64,000 nucleotides of DNA from Flavobacteriaceae bacterium. GTDB lineage: Bacteria; Bacteroidota; Bacteroidia; Flavobacteriales; Flavobacteriaceae. Made by a program: the position numbers and the translations under genes. Shown one piece after another: positions 1 through 8,822 of the stretch. Positions within the stretch are counted from its first letter, which is position 1. Every line of letters starts with the position of its first letter. The stretch spans positions 186,001 through 250,000 of the forward strand of contig JAGYJA010000003.1 of NCBI GenBank assembly GCA_018402385.1, read 5' to 3'. The notes below the pieces were generated by a model that was not told the origin of the DNA, ran no database searches, and was given only the letters and a program-made list of their open reading frames with translations.

Positions 1-2165
1 GCAACCTCATCGTGATGGGTGTGAAAGATTCCACCATTTTCTCACCGGAAAAGTTCAACGCCTGGAACGCTTTATCAAATAAACTAAAAAGCTATGAAGA
101 GGTCGAGTTTGTTATTGGCCTGAACAACTTGATGGAGCTTCAAAAAAATGAAGACTCACTGCGTTTTGACCTCGTTCCTTTTTTACCTGAAAATGTAGAA
201 ACGTATAACAATTTCAAGGATATTCAATACCAATTGTACAATCGCCTTCCTTTTTATGAAGGCCTGATTTACAGTCCCAATAGAGAAGGCTTTAGAACAA
301 TTATTTACCTTGAAAAAGACATTGTCAACACCAGTGCCCGAAAAGACTTTATCCTCTATGAACTCATCCCATTAATTGAAGCCTATGAGGAGGAGTTCAA
401 CATCGATGTTCACACCTCGGGAATGCCATACATACGCACACTGAATTCCAAAAACATCATAGATGAAATCGGTTTGTTTATTGCTGCAGCCTTGCTTGTC
501 ACCTCCTTGATTTTCTTTTTCTTTTTCAGGTCCTTTCGCGCTACGCTGATTACTATGGTAACCGTTGCAATTGGCGTGATGTGGTGTTTTGGAATTTTAG
601 GCCTGCTGAAATATGAGATTACCGTTCTCACTGCTTTGATTCCTCCTTTAATTATTGTTATTGGTGTCGCCAATTGTATTTTCTTGATTAACAAATACCA
701 GAATGAAATCAAAACCCACGGTAATCAGGCAAAATCATTGCAGCGGGTGATTACAAAAATTGGGAATGCGACTTTACTCACTAATGCAACCACCGCTTCG
801 GGATTTGCTACTTTCACATTGACCCATAGTACTCTTTTAATTGAGTTTGGAACCATCGCTTCATTGAGTATTTTGGCTGTTTTTGTGTTGTCACTGCTCA
901 TCATCCCGATAGTGTACAGCTATATGCCCATTCCAAAATACAAGCATTTAAAACATTTGAATAAAAACTGGATTGGCAAACTGGTCAAATGGCTGGTAGT
1001 GATGGTGCGGCATCATCGGTTTGCCATTTACACGACCACCGTCATTTTACTTTGCCTAAGCATAGTGGGGATTTACAACATGAAAATTTCAGGTAGTATT
1101 GTTGAAGATATGCCAAAAAGTGCTGATTTCTTTCAAGACATTCGGTTTTTTGAAGAAGAATACGATGGGATTATGCCCCTCGAAATCCTGATTGATACCC
1201 AACGAAAAGAAGGCGTGATGGCAGCGGCCACTTTACGCAGGATGGATGAGTTGCAAAACTTTATCATGGAGATTCCTGAATATTCAAAACCGCTCTCTGT
1301 GGTTGAAACTGTTAAATATACCAAACAAGCTTTTTACAATGGCAACCCGGAATACTACCAATTGCCCTCTTCCCAGGAACGCAATTTTATCATGCCCTAT
1401 GCCCGAAACAGCATCAATGAAAACAACTTGCTGGAAAGTTACATCGATTCCACCGGGCAATTTGCCCGCATCACCACCTTTATGAGGGACATTGAAATGG
1501 ATCGTATGTTGCGCATTGAAGAAGAACTACAAGCTGAAATTGCCAAGATTTTTCCGGAAGACCGCTACACGGTTACACTCACAGGAAAAGCGGTGCTCTA
1601 TCAAAAAGGAACCACTTATTTAATTTATAATCTCATCATTTCGTTATCAATTGCCATCTTGCTGATTGCCCTTTTTATGGCGTGGATGTTTCGAAGTGTG
1701 CGTATGGTATTGATTTCATTGATACCCAATTTACTCCCATTATTGATCACTGCCGGTGCGATGGGGTTTTTGGGTGTACCTATAAAACCTTCCACCATAC
1801 TGGTGTTTAGTATTGCCTTTGGGATTTCGGTGGATGACACCATTCACTTTTTAGCCAAATACAGGCAAGAGCTTATTGCCAACAACTGGAAAATCAAACG
1901 CTCAGTCTATGCCGCTTTAAAAGAAACCGGGGTGAGTATGTTCTACACCTCCATTGTTTTGTTTTTTGGGTTCTCTGTATTTATGATTTCGAGTTTTGGA
2001 GGCACCGTGGCACTGGGCGGACTAGTTTCAGCAACCTTGCTTTTTGCGATGTTGTCTAATCTTTTATTATTACCCTCTTTATTGCTTTCGCTGGAAAAAA
2101 GCATAGCGAATCAAAAAACCTTGAGAAAACCGGCTATTGATATTATTGACGAGATGGTTGATTAA
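1..2165 (+). CDS. RND-superfamily exporter, HAE3/MMPL-like (5' end outside window)
   Basis: The frame is open from the left edge (residues NLIVMGVKDS precede any usable start), so the N-terminal helix is missing and the first GTG at 12 is internal. The visible ~720 residues show a periplasmic stretch, about five membrane helices (from FIAAALLVTSLIFFF), a second periplasmic domain, then another helix set. The motif GISVDDTIHFLAKYR near residue 615 matches the conserved Asp-pair helix of RND proteins, which carries protons. The family moves lipids, hopanoids or hydrophobic compounds out of the inner membrane. No adaptor or outer-membrane partner is visible, so the substrate is unknown. Family membership is firm; function is inferred. 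Confidence 0.85.
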   Translation, partial: NLIVMGVKDSTIFSPEKFNAWNALSNKLKSYEEVEFVIGLNNLMELQKNEDSLRFDLVPFLPENVETYNNFKDIQYQLYNRLPFYEGLIYSPNREGFRTIIYLEKDIVNTSARKDFILYELIPLIEAYEEEFNIDVHTSGMPYIRTLNSKNIIDEIGLFIAAALLVTSLIFFFFFRSFRATLITMVTVAIGVMWCFGILGLLKYEITVLTALIPPLIIVIGVANCIFLINKYQNEIKTHGNQAKSLQRVITKIGNATLLTNATTASGFATFTLTHSTLLIEFGTIASLSILAVFVLSLLIIPIVYSYMPIPKYKHLKHLNKNWIGKLVKWLVVMVRHHRFAIYTTTVILLCLSIVGIYNMKISGSIVEDMPKSADFFQDIRFFEEEYDGIMPLEILIDTQRKEGVMAAATLRRMDELQNFIMEIPEYSKPLSVVETVKYTKQAFYNGNPEYYQLPSSQERNFIMPYARNSINENNLLESYIDSTGQFARITTFMRDIEMDRMLRIEEELQAEIAKIFPEDRYTVTLTGKAVLYQKGTTYLIYNLIISLSIAILLIALFMAWMFRSVRMVLISLIPNLLPLLITAGAMGFLGVPIKPSTILVFSIAFGISVDDTIHFLAKYRQELIANNWKIKRSVYAALKETGVSMFYTSIVLFFGFSVFMISSFGGTVALGGLVSATLLFAMLSNLLLLPSLLLSLEKSIANQKTLRKPAIDIIDEMVD

Positions 2166-2322
2166 TTTTTATTGAAGCTTTTTCCCACTTTACGCTATAT
2201 CTTTTTTAGTTCTAAAGAAGCAAAAAAAGATGTCGTTGCAATCGGGGCTAGAGATGCTGAACCGTTGAACATAAGAGGTTTCGTTTATATGATTTTGCAA
2301 AAAATTAGATTATATTAGCTGT

Positions 2323-2658
2323 ATGAATTTAAAAGATTCCATAAAATATAAAATGGCAGATTTTTTATCATTATGCAAAACACATAATGTAAAAACCCTT
2401 TATGCTTTTGGCTCGTCTATTACCGATCAATTCAATGAAGCATCAAGCGATATTGATTTATTAATCGAAATTGATACTGATGATCCCATTGAACGTGGTG
2501 AAAATTTAATTAGTATATGGGACAAATTGGAGCAATTCTTTCAAAGAAAAGTAGATTTATTGACCAATGCTTCTATTAAAAATCCAATCCTTAGAAAAAG
2601 TATTGATTCAACAAAAGTTTTAATCTATGATGGAAAAGAGCAAAAAATTTCTGTCTGA
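2323..2658 (+). CDS. MNT-type nucleotidyltransferase, antitoxin of an MntA-HepT pair
   Basis: A 111-residue minimal nucleotidyltransferase. GS at residues 30-31 and DID at 43-45 give the GS-X(11)-DxD signature of the pol-beta-like fold, with the two Asp binding metal. In characterised MntA/HepT pairs this enzyme AMPylates a Tyr of the HEPN partner and so silences it. The HEPN gene starts inside this one (32-nt overlap, different frame), which supports translational coupling and the antitoxin-first order. The neighbouring DNA to the right is decayed, consistent with an acquired island. Family assignment is strong; antitoxin activity is inferred. Confidence 0.85.
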   Translation: MNLKDSIKYKMADFLSLCKTHNVKTLYAFGSSITDQFNEASSDIDLLIEIDTDDPIERGENLISIWDKLEQFFQRKVDLLTNASIKNPILRKSIDSTKVLIYDGKEQKISV

Positions 2659-2956
2659 TATTTTAATTGCTATCGACTTGATAGAAAAATTTACAGTTGA
2701 TATTTCTGATTTTAATAGTTATCAAACTGATTTAAAAACCCAAAGTGCAGTTGAAAGACAATTATCAATTATTGGTGAAGCTTTAAACCAACTCAGAAAA
2801 ATTGAACTTGATTTAAACATTGAAAATGACAAACAAATCATTGGATTTAGGAATAGGTTAGTTCACGCTTATGATAGTATCGATAATTCAATTGTATGGG
2901 TCATTATAAATCGGCATTTGACAAAACTAAAGGAAGAAATACAATCGTTGGGTTAA
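2627..2956 (+). CDS. HEPN-domain (HepT/DUF86-like) toxin RNase
   Basis: A 109-residue helical protein with RNRLVHAY at residues 75-82. Arg75, His80 and Tyr82 form the RX4HXY motif of HepT: Arg and His make the RNase site, and the Tyr is the residue AMPylated by MntA in studied pairs. Two adjacent ATGs (2627 and 2630) lie inside the end of the nucleotidyltransferase gene, so either could be the start. All key residues are present, so the toxin looks intact. The gene ends about 70 bases from the stop of a truncated TonB receptor on the other strand. Likely a type VII toxin-antitoxin module; its RNA target is unknown. Confidence 0.85.
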   Translation: MMEKSKKFLSDILIAIDLIEKFTVDISDFNSYQTDLKTQSAVERQLSIIGEALNQLRKIELDLNIENDKQIIGFRNRLVHAYDSIDNSIVWVIINRHLTKLKEEIQSLG

Positions 2957-3025
2957 AATCTCTCTAAAGTTCACCGACACTCTGATTCAGTTCGTTGTAA
3001 ATAGTGGCTTTTCCAATATAAATTT

Positions 3026-3900
3026 CTATAGCTTATAAATCACTTTAAACATAAACACCCTTGGGAAAATAAATGTTTGTGTATCTGAAATCAAAAATTC
3101 TGAAAAGCTGTTTTGCTGCTTGAATGAATTATCAAAAATATTTGACCCTGTGACTTCAAATCCCCAAGAACTGCCTTCATTTTGATAAAATAGTGATGCA
3201 TTTGCATTGTCAAATTCGTTTGAACTACCTGTTGCTTTGTTTTTGTACAAACTATAATTATAATCGGCTTTGAAAATAAAATCATTCCAAAAAGCATAAT
3301 CAATTGATGTGAAAAGTTGATTGTTTTCAAAATTATTAGATCCTGCTGAAGTCCTGTAATTATTATAATTCTTGGTATATCCCACTTCAATTTTCGGGAA
3401 TTTATCAAACAGTGTTGTGGCGCTTAGGGTTCCTGAAATATTTTTTGAAATGTTGAGGTTCTCAGTATTGTTTACCAATTGATAAAAGTCAGTATAAGTA
3501 TAATTTAGCCTCGTTGAAAGCCTTATGTTTTTGATCACTTGGCTCAGTTGTGCCATCGTTGTCCAATTGTGTTCAGGTTGATCAAATAACATCACGGTGT
3601 TGTATTGCTCTATGCCACTTAAAGCAGTTGTATTTTTAAAAGAAGTTTCGCTTTTCCTGAAATTTGTGGAAACATTAAAATGAAATCCTTTAAACATCCT
3701 AAAGCGATGGTACCTCAAAGAAAGGGTATGATATAGATCGTTTTCCAAACTGGAGTTGCCTAAAAAAACACTATTGAAACTTGACAATACAAATCGGTCT
3801 ACTAGCTGATTCGCACTGGCATAGCGAGTATGTAAAGCATAATCGAAAGTAATTTTTTCGCTGGAGCTAAAAGTAACTTCTGTGTGAAGTTTGGGCAACA
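3026..3900 (-). pseudogene. 3' remnant of a TonB-dependent outer-membrane receptor
   Basis: The translation is rich in alternating aromatic and polar strands and ends in FPRVFMFKVIYKL, with a terminal hydrophobic/aromatic strand as in outer-membrane barrels. It starts abruptly around LLPKLHTEVTF, a motif typically found well inside the barrel of 'outer membrane beta-barrel' receptors (about 750-800 residues). No signal peptide, carboxypeptidase-like domain or plug domain is present upstream on this strand. Instead the sequence runs into a helix-turn-helix gene on the opposite strand at about 3895. I read this as the last third of a receptor left after a deletion. The frame of the remnant is still open. 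Confidence 0.75.
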
Positions 3901-4240
3901 AGAGTATAATAGACTCTCGCAAGAGGAACTTGCTTATCAACTGGAAATATCACAAACCAAACTCAGCAATGTTCAAAACGGCACGACTAAAGCTGTAGAC
4001 TTTGAGATGTTAAATAAAGTGTGTGAAATTTTTGGGGTTGAATTTGAGTATTTTCGTGAAAACAAACAAGTAAATAAAGTGAAGCAAAATGAAGGCGGCG
4101 TTGTGGGTAATAACTTTGGCACTATCAATAACTTTCCTGAGAATATCCTTTCTCAGATAAAACTACTCATCCAATAGAATCAAGATAAAACACAACGCAT
4201 TATTGACTTGGAAAATGAGTTGAAGCAGTTTAAAAATAAA
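3893..4240 (+). pseudogene. Broken XRE-family transcriptional regulator
   Basis: From about 3910 the frame reads a helix-turn-helix (LSQEELAYQLEISQTKLSNV), then a linker and a NFGTINNFPENIL stretch seen in Bacteroidota XRE proteins. The first helix is missing: the upstream bases belong to the receptor remnant on the other strand. A TAG at 4175-4177 ends the frame, but the same frame continues as NQDKTQRIIDLENELKQFKN, a coiled-coil tail like that of intact relatives. So the gene has lost its 5' end and also carries an internal stop. The only ATG, at 3884, lies in receptor-derived DNA. Function is probably lost. Confidence 0.75.
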
Positions 4241-4311
4241 CAAATTGGTTTACACTACTTTTCTACCACTTTATACCCTATAACCACATACGCCGTTTAC
4301 TTCTCAGTTAT

Positions 4312-4329
4312 ATTCGTGCATTAGTGGCA
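4312..4329 (+). repeat. Half copy of the asnS-flanking repeat
   Basis: ATTCGTGCATTAGTGGCA matches one arm of the palindrome at 5911-5957 with one change inside the arm. The two copies therefore bracket asnS. It looks like a degraded member of a dispersed intergenic repeat family. Confidence 0.6.
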
Positions 4330-4360
4330 TTCCCCCCATTTATTCATCACAAAATTACAC

Positions 4361-4391
4361 TTGTAATCTACCAAACTTCAAAGTATCTTTG
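4361..4391 (+). promoter_or_regulatory. asnS promoter (TTG-N20-TATCTTTG)
   Basis: TTG at 4361-4363 and TATCTTTG at 4384-4391 fit the Bacteroidota primary-sigma consensus (-33 TTG, -7 TAnnTTTG), spacer 20. Transcription should start near 4395, which rules out the longer reading frame from 4324 and supports the ATG at 4411 or 4417. Confidence 0.7.
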
Positions 4392-4410
4392 CATCCTAAT
4401 TTTTCTACAC

Positions 4411-5853
4411 ATGCAAATGAAAAAAGTACTAGAGTTATTAAATTCAGAACCCTCTTTGATTGAGATGAATGTAAAAGGCTGGGTGAGAAGTTTTAGAAGC
4501 AATCGATTCATTGCCCTCAATGACGGTTCGACCATCAATAACCTTCAATGTGTTGTTGACTTTGAAAACTTTGATGAAGAATTATTGAAGCGCGTGACTG
4601 TGGGTGCTGCTATTTCAGTATCGGGAACTTTGGTGGAAAGCCAGGGACAAGGTCAAAATGTGGAATTACAGGTAAGTAAACTTGAAATCCTAGGCGATGC
4701 AGATACTGAAGATGTGAAGTTGACTATCCTTTCGCCCAAGCGTCATACACTTGAAAAATTAAGAGAACAAGCCCATTTAAGAATAAGAACTAACACCTTT
4801 GGAGCTGTGATGCGAGTACGTTCAGTCCTGTCATTTGCAATTCATGACTATTTTCGGCAAAAAGGATTTTTTCATGTCCATACTCCCATCATCACCGGAA
4901 GTGATGCAGAAGGAGCCGGTGAGATGTTTCGCGTAAGCACCCTTGATTTGCACAACCCGCCTAAAAATGAAGATGGAAGCATCAATTTTAAAGAAGACTT
5001 TTTTGGAAAAGAAACCAACCTGACCGTTAGCGGACAGCTTGAAGCGGAAACCTATGCGATGGGACTTGGGCAGGTATATACTTTTGGCCCCACTTTCAGG
5101 GCTGAAAACTCAAATACCTCCAGACACCTTGCCGAGTTCTGGATGATTGAGCCTGAGGTGGCTTTCAACGATTTGGCCGCCAATATGGACCTGGCCGAAG
5201 ATTTTATCAAATATGTCGTCAAATATGTGATGGATCATTGCAAAGAGGACATGGCATTTCTTGAACAACGCCAACAACAGGAAGACAAAACAAAACCGGA
5301 AGCAGAACGCAGCCCGATGCCGCTATTGGAAAAACTGCAGTTTATTCTTGAAAACAACTTTAAAAGGGTAAGTTATACTGAAGCCATTGATATTTTAAAA
5401 GCATCCAAACCCAATAAGAAAAAGCAATTCAAATACCTCATTGAAGAATGGGGTGCCGATTTGCAAAGTGAACACGAGCGTTTTCTGGTAGAGAAACACT
5501 TTAAATGCCCCGTGATTTTATTTGATTATCCGGCAAAAATCAAGGCATTTTATATGCGTCTCAATGAAGACAAGCAAACCGTGCGCGCTATGGACATTCT
5601 TTTTCCCGGCATTGGAGAAATTGTAGGGGGTTCACAACGTGAAGAGCGGTATGATGTTTTAAAACAAAAAATTGCCGATATGGGCATTGATGAGAAGGAA
5701 TTGTGGTGGTATCTGGAAACCAGAAAATTTGGAACCTGTATTCACAGTGGTTTTGGTCTTGGTTTTGAACGACTTGTTTTGTTTGTAACCGGTATGACTA
5801 ACGTTAGAGACGTGATCCCTTATCCAAGAACTCCTTTAAATGCTGAGTTTTAA
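4411..5853 (+). CDS. asnS: Asparaginyl-tRNA synthetase
   Basis: Charges tRNA-Asn with asparagine in the cytoplasm. The N-terminal OB-fold binds the anticodon ([19 protein letters not shown]). The class II core follows, with motif 2 as [21 protein letters not shown] and motif 3 as [12 protein letters not shown] close to the C-terminus. Length (480 residues) is normal. Two ATGs, 4411 (MQMKK) and 4417 (MKK), lie just after a good promoter; the upstream extension to 4324 overlaps that promoter and is rejected. The gene is flanked by copies of a palindromic repeat, one of which may terminate transcription. rpoN follows two genes later, an order I recall from flavobacteria. Confidence 0.96.
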   Translation: MQMKKVLELLNSEPSLIEMNVKGWVRSFRSNRFIALNDGSTINNLQCVVDFENFDEELLKRVTVGAAISVSGTLVESQGQGQNVELQVSKLEILGDADTEDVKLTILSPKRHTLEKLREQAHLRIRTNTFGAVMRVRSVLSFAIHDYFRQKGFFHVHTPIITGSDAEGAGEMFRVSTLDLHNPPKNEDGSINFKEDFFGKETNLTVSGQLEAETYAMGLGQVYTFGPTFRAENSNTSRHLAEFWMIEPEVAFNDLAANMDLAEDFIKYVVKYVMDHCKEDMAFLEQRQQQEDKTKPEAERSPMPLLEKLQFILENNFKRVSYTEAIDILKASKPNKKKQFKYLIEEWGADLQSEHERFLVEKHFKCPVILFDYPAKIKAFYMRLNEDKQTVRAMDILFPGIGEIVGGSQREERYDVLKQKIADMGIDEKELWWYLETRKFGTCIHSGFGLGFERLVLFVTGMTNVRDVIPYPRTPLNAEF

Positions 5854-5910
5854 ATAAACTTGATTCTCTAAGATTTATTAGAATTGTAGAAATCATAAGT
5901 TCCCGATAAA

Positions 5911-5957
5911 AAAGCCACGAATGCACGAATACAAATCATTCGTGCATTCGTGGCTTT
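5911..5957. repeat. 20-bp perfect inverted repeat downstream of asnS
   Basis: Arms 5911-5930 and 5938-5957 are exact reverse complements around a 7-nt loop (ACAAATC). The arms contain CCACGAATGCACGAAT. The stem is followed by ATATAAG rather than a T-run, so it is a weak classical terminator but would fold strongly. A half copy lies before asnS at 4312-4329, which suggests a dispersed repeat that was recruited as a transcript end. Confidence 0.85.
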
Positions 5958-6023
5958 ATATAAGTTAATTATTAAAAAGAATATAACCTATTCACTATTT
6001 TTGTTATCATCAAACCTTAGAAT

Positions 6024-6335
6024 TTGACTTTCACAAGCAAAATAAAATGCAGTAATTGCGGGCACTTCAATACCAATAGTGACTATTGTGAAAAATGTGG
6101 CGAACTCATCAACCCCAAGCTTAAACGTGAACTAAGTGACCAAAAACGGCTTGATGATCGTGATGAGGAAGAACGAAATCGCAAACAAAGCAAGTTTGAA
6201 CTTTTTATAGAGCGTAACAGAAATCACAAAAACATTTTAATAAGACTGGTGTTTCAACTGCTTTATGGCATTTGGTTTATTGTGATGGCCATTGGAGCCT
6301 TTATTGCCTGGTTGTTTGCCGCCGTTGCCGCATGA
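6024..6335 (+). CDS. Small zinc-ribbon membrane protein
   Basis: About 103 residues. Two CxxC knuckles (CSNCGH and CEKCGE, residues ~9-25) form a zinc ribbon. A charged, probably helical linker follows, then a C-terminal membrane segment (LVFQLLYGIWFIVMAIGAFIAWLF). No in-frame ATG exists near the front; TTG at 6024 is the best start and a TATTTTTG box at 5996-6003 lies just before it. The stop overlaps the ATG of the next gene (ATGA), so the two are translationally coupled. I do not know the function; a zinc- or partner-sensing membrane tether is only a guess. Confidence 0.65.
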   Translation: MTFTSKIKCSNCGHFNTNSDYCEKCGELINPKLKRELSDQKRLDDRDEEERNRKQSKFELFIERNRNHKNILIRLVFQLLYGIWFIVMAIGAFIAWLFAAVAA

Positions 6336-6697
6336 TTTTACTTAAAAAACCCCTAGTTATTTTTATGTTTCTAACAGCGCTTGCTGTTTATCTCCTCCAA
6401 CAGTTTGGAGTACAACTTCCCACTTTAATCCATAATTATCTCAACAACCTCTTGTGTATGCCTCTGGTGTTGACGATTTGTTTGATAGTTTTGCAGTTTA
6501 TTAAGAAAAACTATAGACTAACAATCCCTATCTTTGCTATAGCGAGTATTACAATTTATTACATACTGTATTTTGAATGGTATTTACCCAAAGTAAATGA
6601 CCGATACACTTCAGACCCCATTGATGGTGTTTTATATGTTTTAGGAGCAATAGGCTTCTATTTTATTCAGAAAAGATGGGTGGCAGTAAATAAATAA
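6332..6697 (+). CDS. Hypothetical four-helix membrane protein
   Basis: 121 residues from the ATG at 6332, which overlaps the TGA of the zinc-ribbon gene. About four hydrophobic segments are visible (LVIFMFLTALAVYLL, LCMPLVLTICLIVLQFI, IPIFAIASITIYYILYF and a C-terminal one). The conserved-looking core HNYLNNLLCMPLVLT sits after helix 1. I recall flavobacterial relatives labelled as magnesium-citrate transporters, but the protein is far too small for such a carrier and I do not adopt that name. The tight coupling suggests it works with the zinc-ribbon protein. Confidence 0.6.
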   Translation: MILLKKPLVIFMFLTALAVYLLQQFGVQLPTLIHNYLNNLLCMPLVLTICLIVLQFIKKNYRLTIPIFAIASITIYYILYFEWYLPKVNDRYTSDPIDGVLYVLGAIGFYFIQKRWVAVNK

Positions 6698-6762
6698 ATC
6701 AAAAACACTTGCTTAAATACGCAAACTAATGTAATTTATGGATTGCAAAAGAAGTCACTAAC

Positions 6763-8217
6763 ATGCTGAAGCAACACTTACAGTTTAAATTATCTCAAAA
6801 GCTATCACCTCAACAAATCCAGTTGATGAAGTTGATACAATTGCCCACACAGCAATTTGAGCAGCGGGTCTCTCAGGAGATGGAGGAAAATCCGGCTTTG
6901 GAAGGTGGTAAAGACGAGGTTGAAAATTTTGATGACGATTTAAATAATGAAGAATTTGAAAGCGATAGTGAACACATAGAGGCCGAAGACATCAATATTG
7001 ATGAGTACCTGAGTGACGACGATGTGCCAGACTACAAACTTCAGGCAAATAATTACAGCGCCGATGATGAAGACAAACACGTGCCTTATGCCTCAGGGGT
7101 GTCGTTTACAGAGTATCTTCAAACACAACTTAACACGGTTCAACTTTCAGAAGAAGAACAGGATATTGCAGAATTTCTGGTGGGGAGTATTGATGAAAGT
7201 GGTTACATAAGACGACCCATCCAGGATATCATGGATGATCTGGCATTCACCCAAAACGTGTTCACAACAGAAAAAGCCATTGAAAAAGTACTTCATATCG
7301 TTCAGGATTTGGATCCTGCGGGAGTGGGGGCGCGCAATTTACAGGAGTGTTTATTGCTTCAGCTGGAGCGAAAAACACCCACAGCAGCTGTCAATCTGGC
7401 TATAGCTATTTTAGATGATGCCTTCGATGCTTTCAGTAAAAAGCATTATGATAAATTGATGCAAAAATTTGAAATCACAGAAGATGAACTAAGGGCTGCC
7501 ATTACTGAAATTGAACGACTCAATCCCAAACCGGGTGGCACTTATTCCGGTAATAATAAAATTGTAGAACACATCATCCCTGATTTTGCCATTCGCATTG
7601 TTGATGGCGAACTCGATCTCACCCTTAACGGAAGAAATGCTCCTGAACTCCACGTTTCAAGAGAATATACCAATATGCTCAAAGGCTATAAAGAAGCCAA
7701 TGAAAAATCAAAATCCCAGAAAGATGCCGTTCAGTTTATCAAGCAAAAGCTCGATGCTGCCAAATGGTTTATCGATGCGATTAAACAACGACAACAGACG
7801 CTGTTTGTGACTATGAATGCAATTATGCATTACCAGGAGGAGTATTTTTTAAGTGGTGATGAACGCAAACTGCGTCCAATGATTCTAAAAGACATTGCTG
7901 ACGAAATCAATATGGATATTTCCACAGTGTCACGTGTGGCCAATAGCAAGTATGTGGACACGCCTTATGGTACCAAACTTATCAAAGAGTTTTTCTCAGA
8001 ATCGATGAAAAATGATCAGGGCGAAGATGTTTCAACACGAGAAATTAAAAAAATATTGGAAATCACCATTGGCGAAGAAGACAAAAGAAAACCTCTTACT
8101 GATGATAAATTGGCTAAGATTTTAAAAGAAAAAGGCTATCCCATTGCGCGCCGAACTGTTGCAAAATACAGAGAGCAACTAGACATTCCCGTAGCAAGAA
8201 TGCGTAAAGAAATTTAA
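6763..8217 (+). CDS. rpoN: RNA polymerase sigma-54 factor
   Basis: Directs RNA polymerase to -24/-12 promoters, which need an AAA+ activator to open. Region I (residues ~1-47) has the Gln-rich LSPQQIQLMKLIQLPTQQFE that contacts activators. An acidic region II follows (~50-110, rich in Asp and Glu). The core-binding and helix-turn-helix parts come next, and the RpoN box ARRTVAKYRE is at ~462-471 near the C-terminus. Length 484 is typical. The stop shares one base with the ATG of the next gene, so the two probably form an operon. No enhancer-binding activator is in the window, so its regulon cannot be told from here. Confidence 0.97.
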   Translation: MLKQHLQFKLSQKLSPQQIQLMKLIQLPTQQFEQRVSQEMEENPALEGGKDEVENFDDDLNNEEFESDSEHIEAEDINIDEYLSDDDVPDYKLQANNYSADDEDKHVPYASGVSFTEYLQTQLNTVQLSEEEQDIAEFLVGSIDESGYIRRPIQDIMDDLAFTQNVFTTEKAIEKVLHIVQDLDPAGVGARNLQECLLLQLERKTPTAAVNLAIAILDDAFDAFSKKHYDKLMQKFEITEDELRAAITEIERLNPKPGGTYSGNNKIVEHIIPDFAIRIVDGELDLTLNGRNAPELHVSREYTNMLKGYKEANEKSKSQKDAVQFIKQKLDAAKWFIDAIKQRQQTLFVTMNAIMHYQEEYFLSGDERKLRPMILKDIADEINMDISTVSRVANSKYVDTPYGTKLIKEFFSESMKNDQGEDVSTREIKKILEITIGEEDKRKPLTDDKLAKILKEKGYPIARRTVAKYREQLDIPVARMRKEI

Positions 8218-8822
8218 TGAATTTCTTCTTTAAAATAGCGGCCTGGCTTTTCCATCCTTTATTGATGCCCCTTTTGGGTGTTGCTATTTATTTTAGGGTC
8301 ACACCACGCTTTATCATTCCGGAAATGATGTATTCTAAACTACTCGTAGTCTTCATTCTTACATTTTTAATTCCGGTATTGCTTTTCTTCCTTTTGAAAA
8401 CTCTTGGTGTGATAAACTCCATTCATTTAAAAGAAGTTCGAGAAAGAAGGCTCCCATTAATGCTTCAGTGTTTTCTTTTTATAATTGTGATAAAAATGGT
8501 ATTTGAACCCTATCACTATCCGGAATTGTATTATTTTTTTGTGGCTACATTAATTTCAGCTATTTGTGCTTTTGTGCTCGTTTTAGTCAAATTCAAAGTG
8601 AGCTTACACATGATAGGCATTGCAGGGGTAACGATGTTTTTGATAGCTTTAAGTATTCATTTTAAAATCAATACTCTGGTACTCATAAGCATTCTCTTTT
8701 TGGTAAATGGCTGGGTAGCAAGTTCTAGATTACATACACAATCTCATACTCCGGTTGAATTGATTTTTGGCTTTTTAATAGGGTTAGTACCTCAGCTAAT
8801 TTTAGTGAATTATTGGCTATAA
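8217..8822 (+). CDS. Membrane protein, possibly PAP2-like
   Basis: 201 residues with about six hydrophobic helices. The stretch ASSRLHTQSHTPVELIFGFL near the end resembles the SRxxxxxHxxxE/D phosphatase signature of PAP2 enzymes, with weak similarity to an earlier VRERR patch; whether the active site is complete is unclear. It starts one base before the end of rpoN. In flavobacteria I recall a membrane gene of this kind between rpoN and the porin/ExbD cluster. Its 3' end overlaps the PorT-like gene on the other strand by 6 nt. A lipid-phosphate phosphatase role is possible but unproven. Confidence 0.6.
   Translation: MNFFFKIAAWLFHPLLMPLLGVAIYFRVTPRFIIPEMMYSKLLVVFILTFLIPVLLFFLLKTLGVINSIHLKEVRERRLPLMLQCFLFIIVIKMVFEPYHYPELYYFFVATLISAICAFVLVLVKFKVSLHMIGIAGVTMFLIALSIHFKINTLVLISILFLVNGWVASSRLHTQSHTPVELIFGFLIGLVPQLILVNYWL

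Noticed and set aside
4324-4410. N-terminal extension of asnS
   Set aside because: It overlies the promoter at 4361-4391 and has no AsnRS homology.
6332-6697. Magnesium-citrate transporter label
   Set aside because: Only ~121 residues and four helices, too small for such a carrier.
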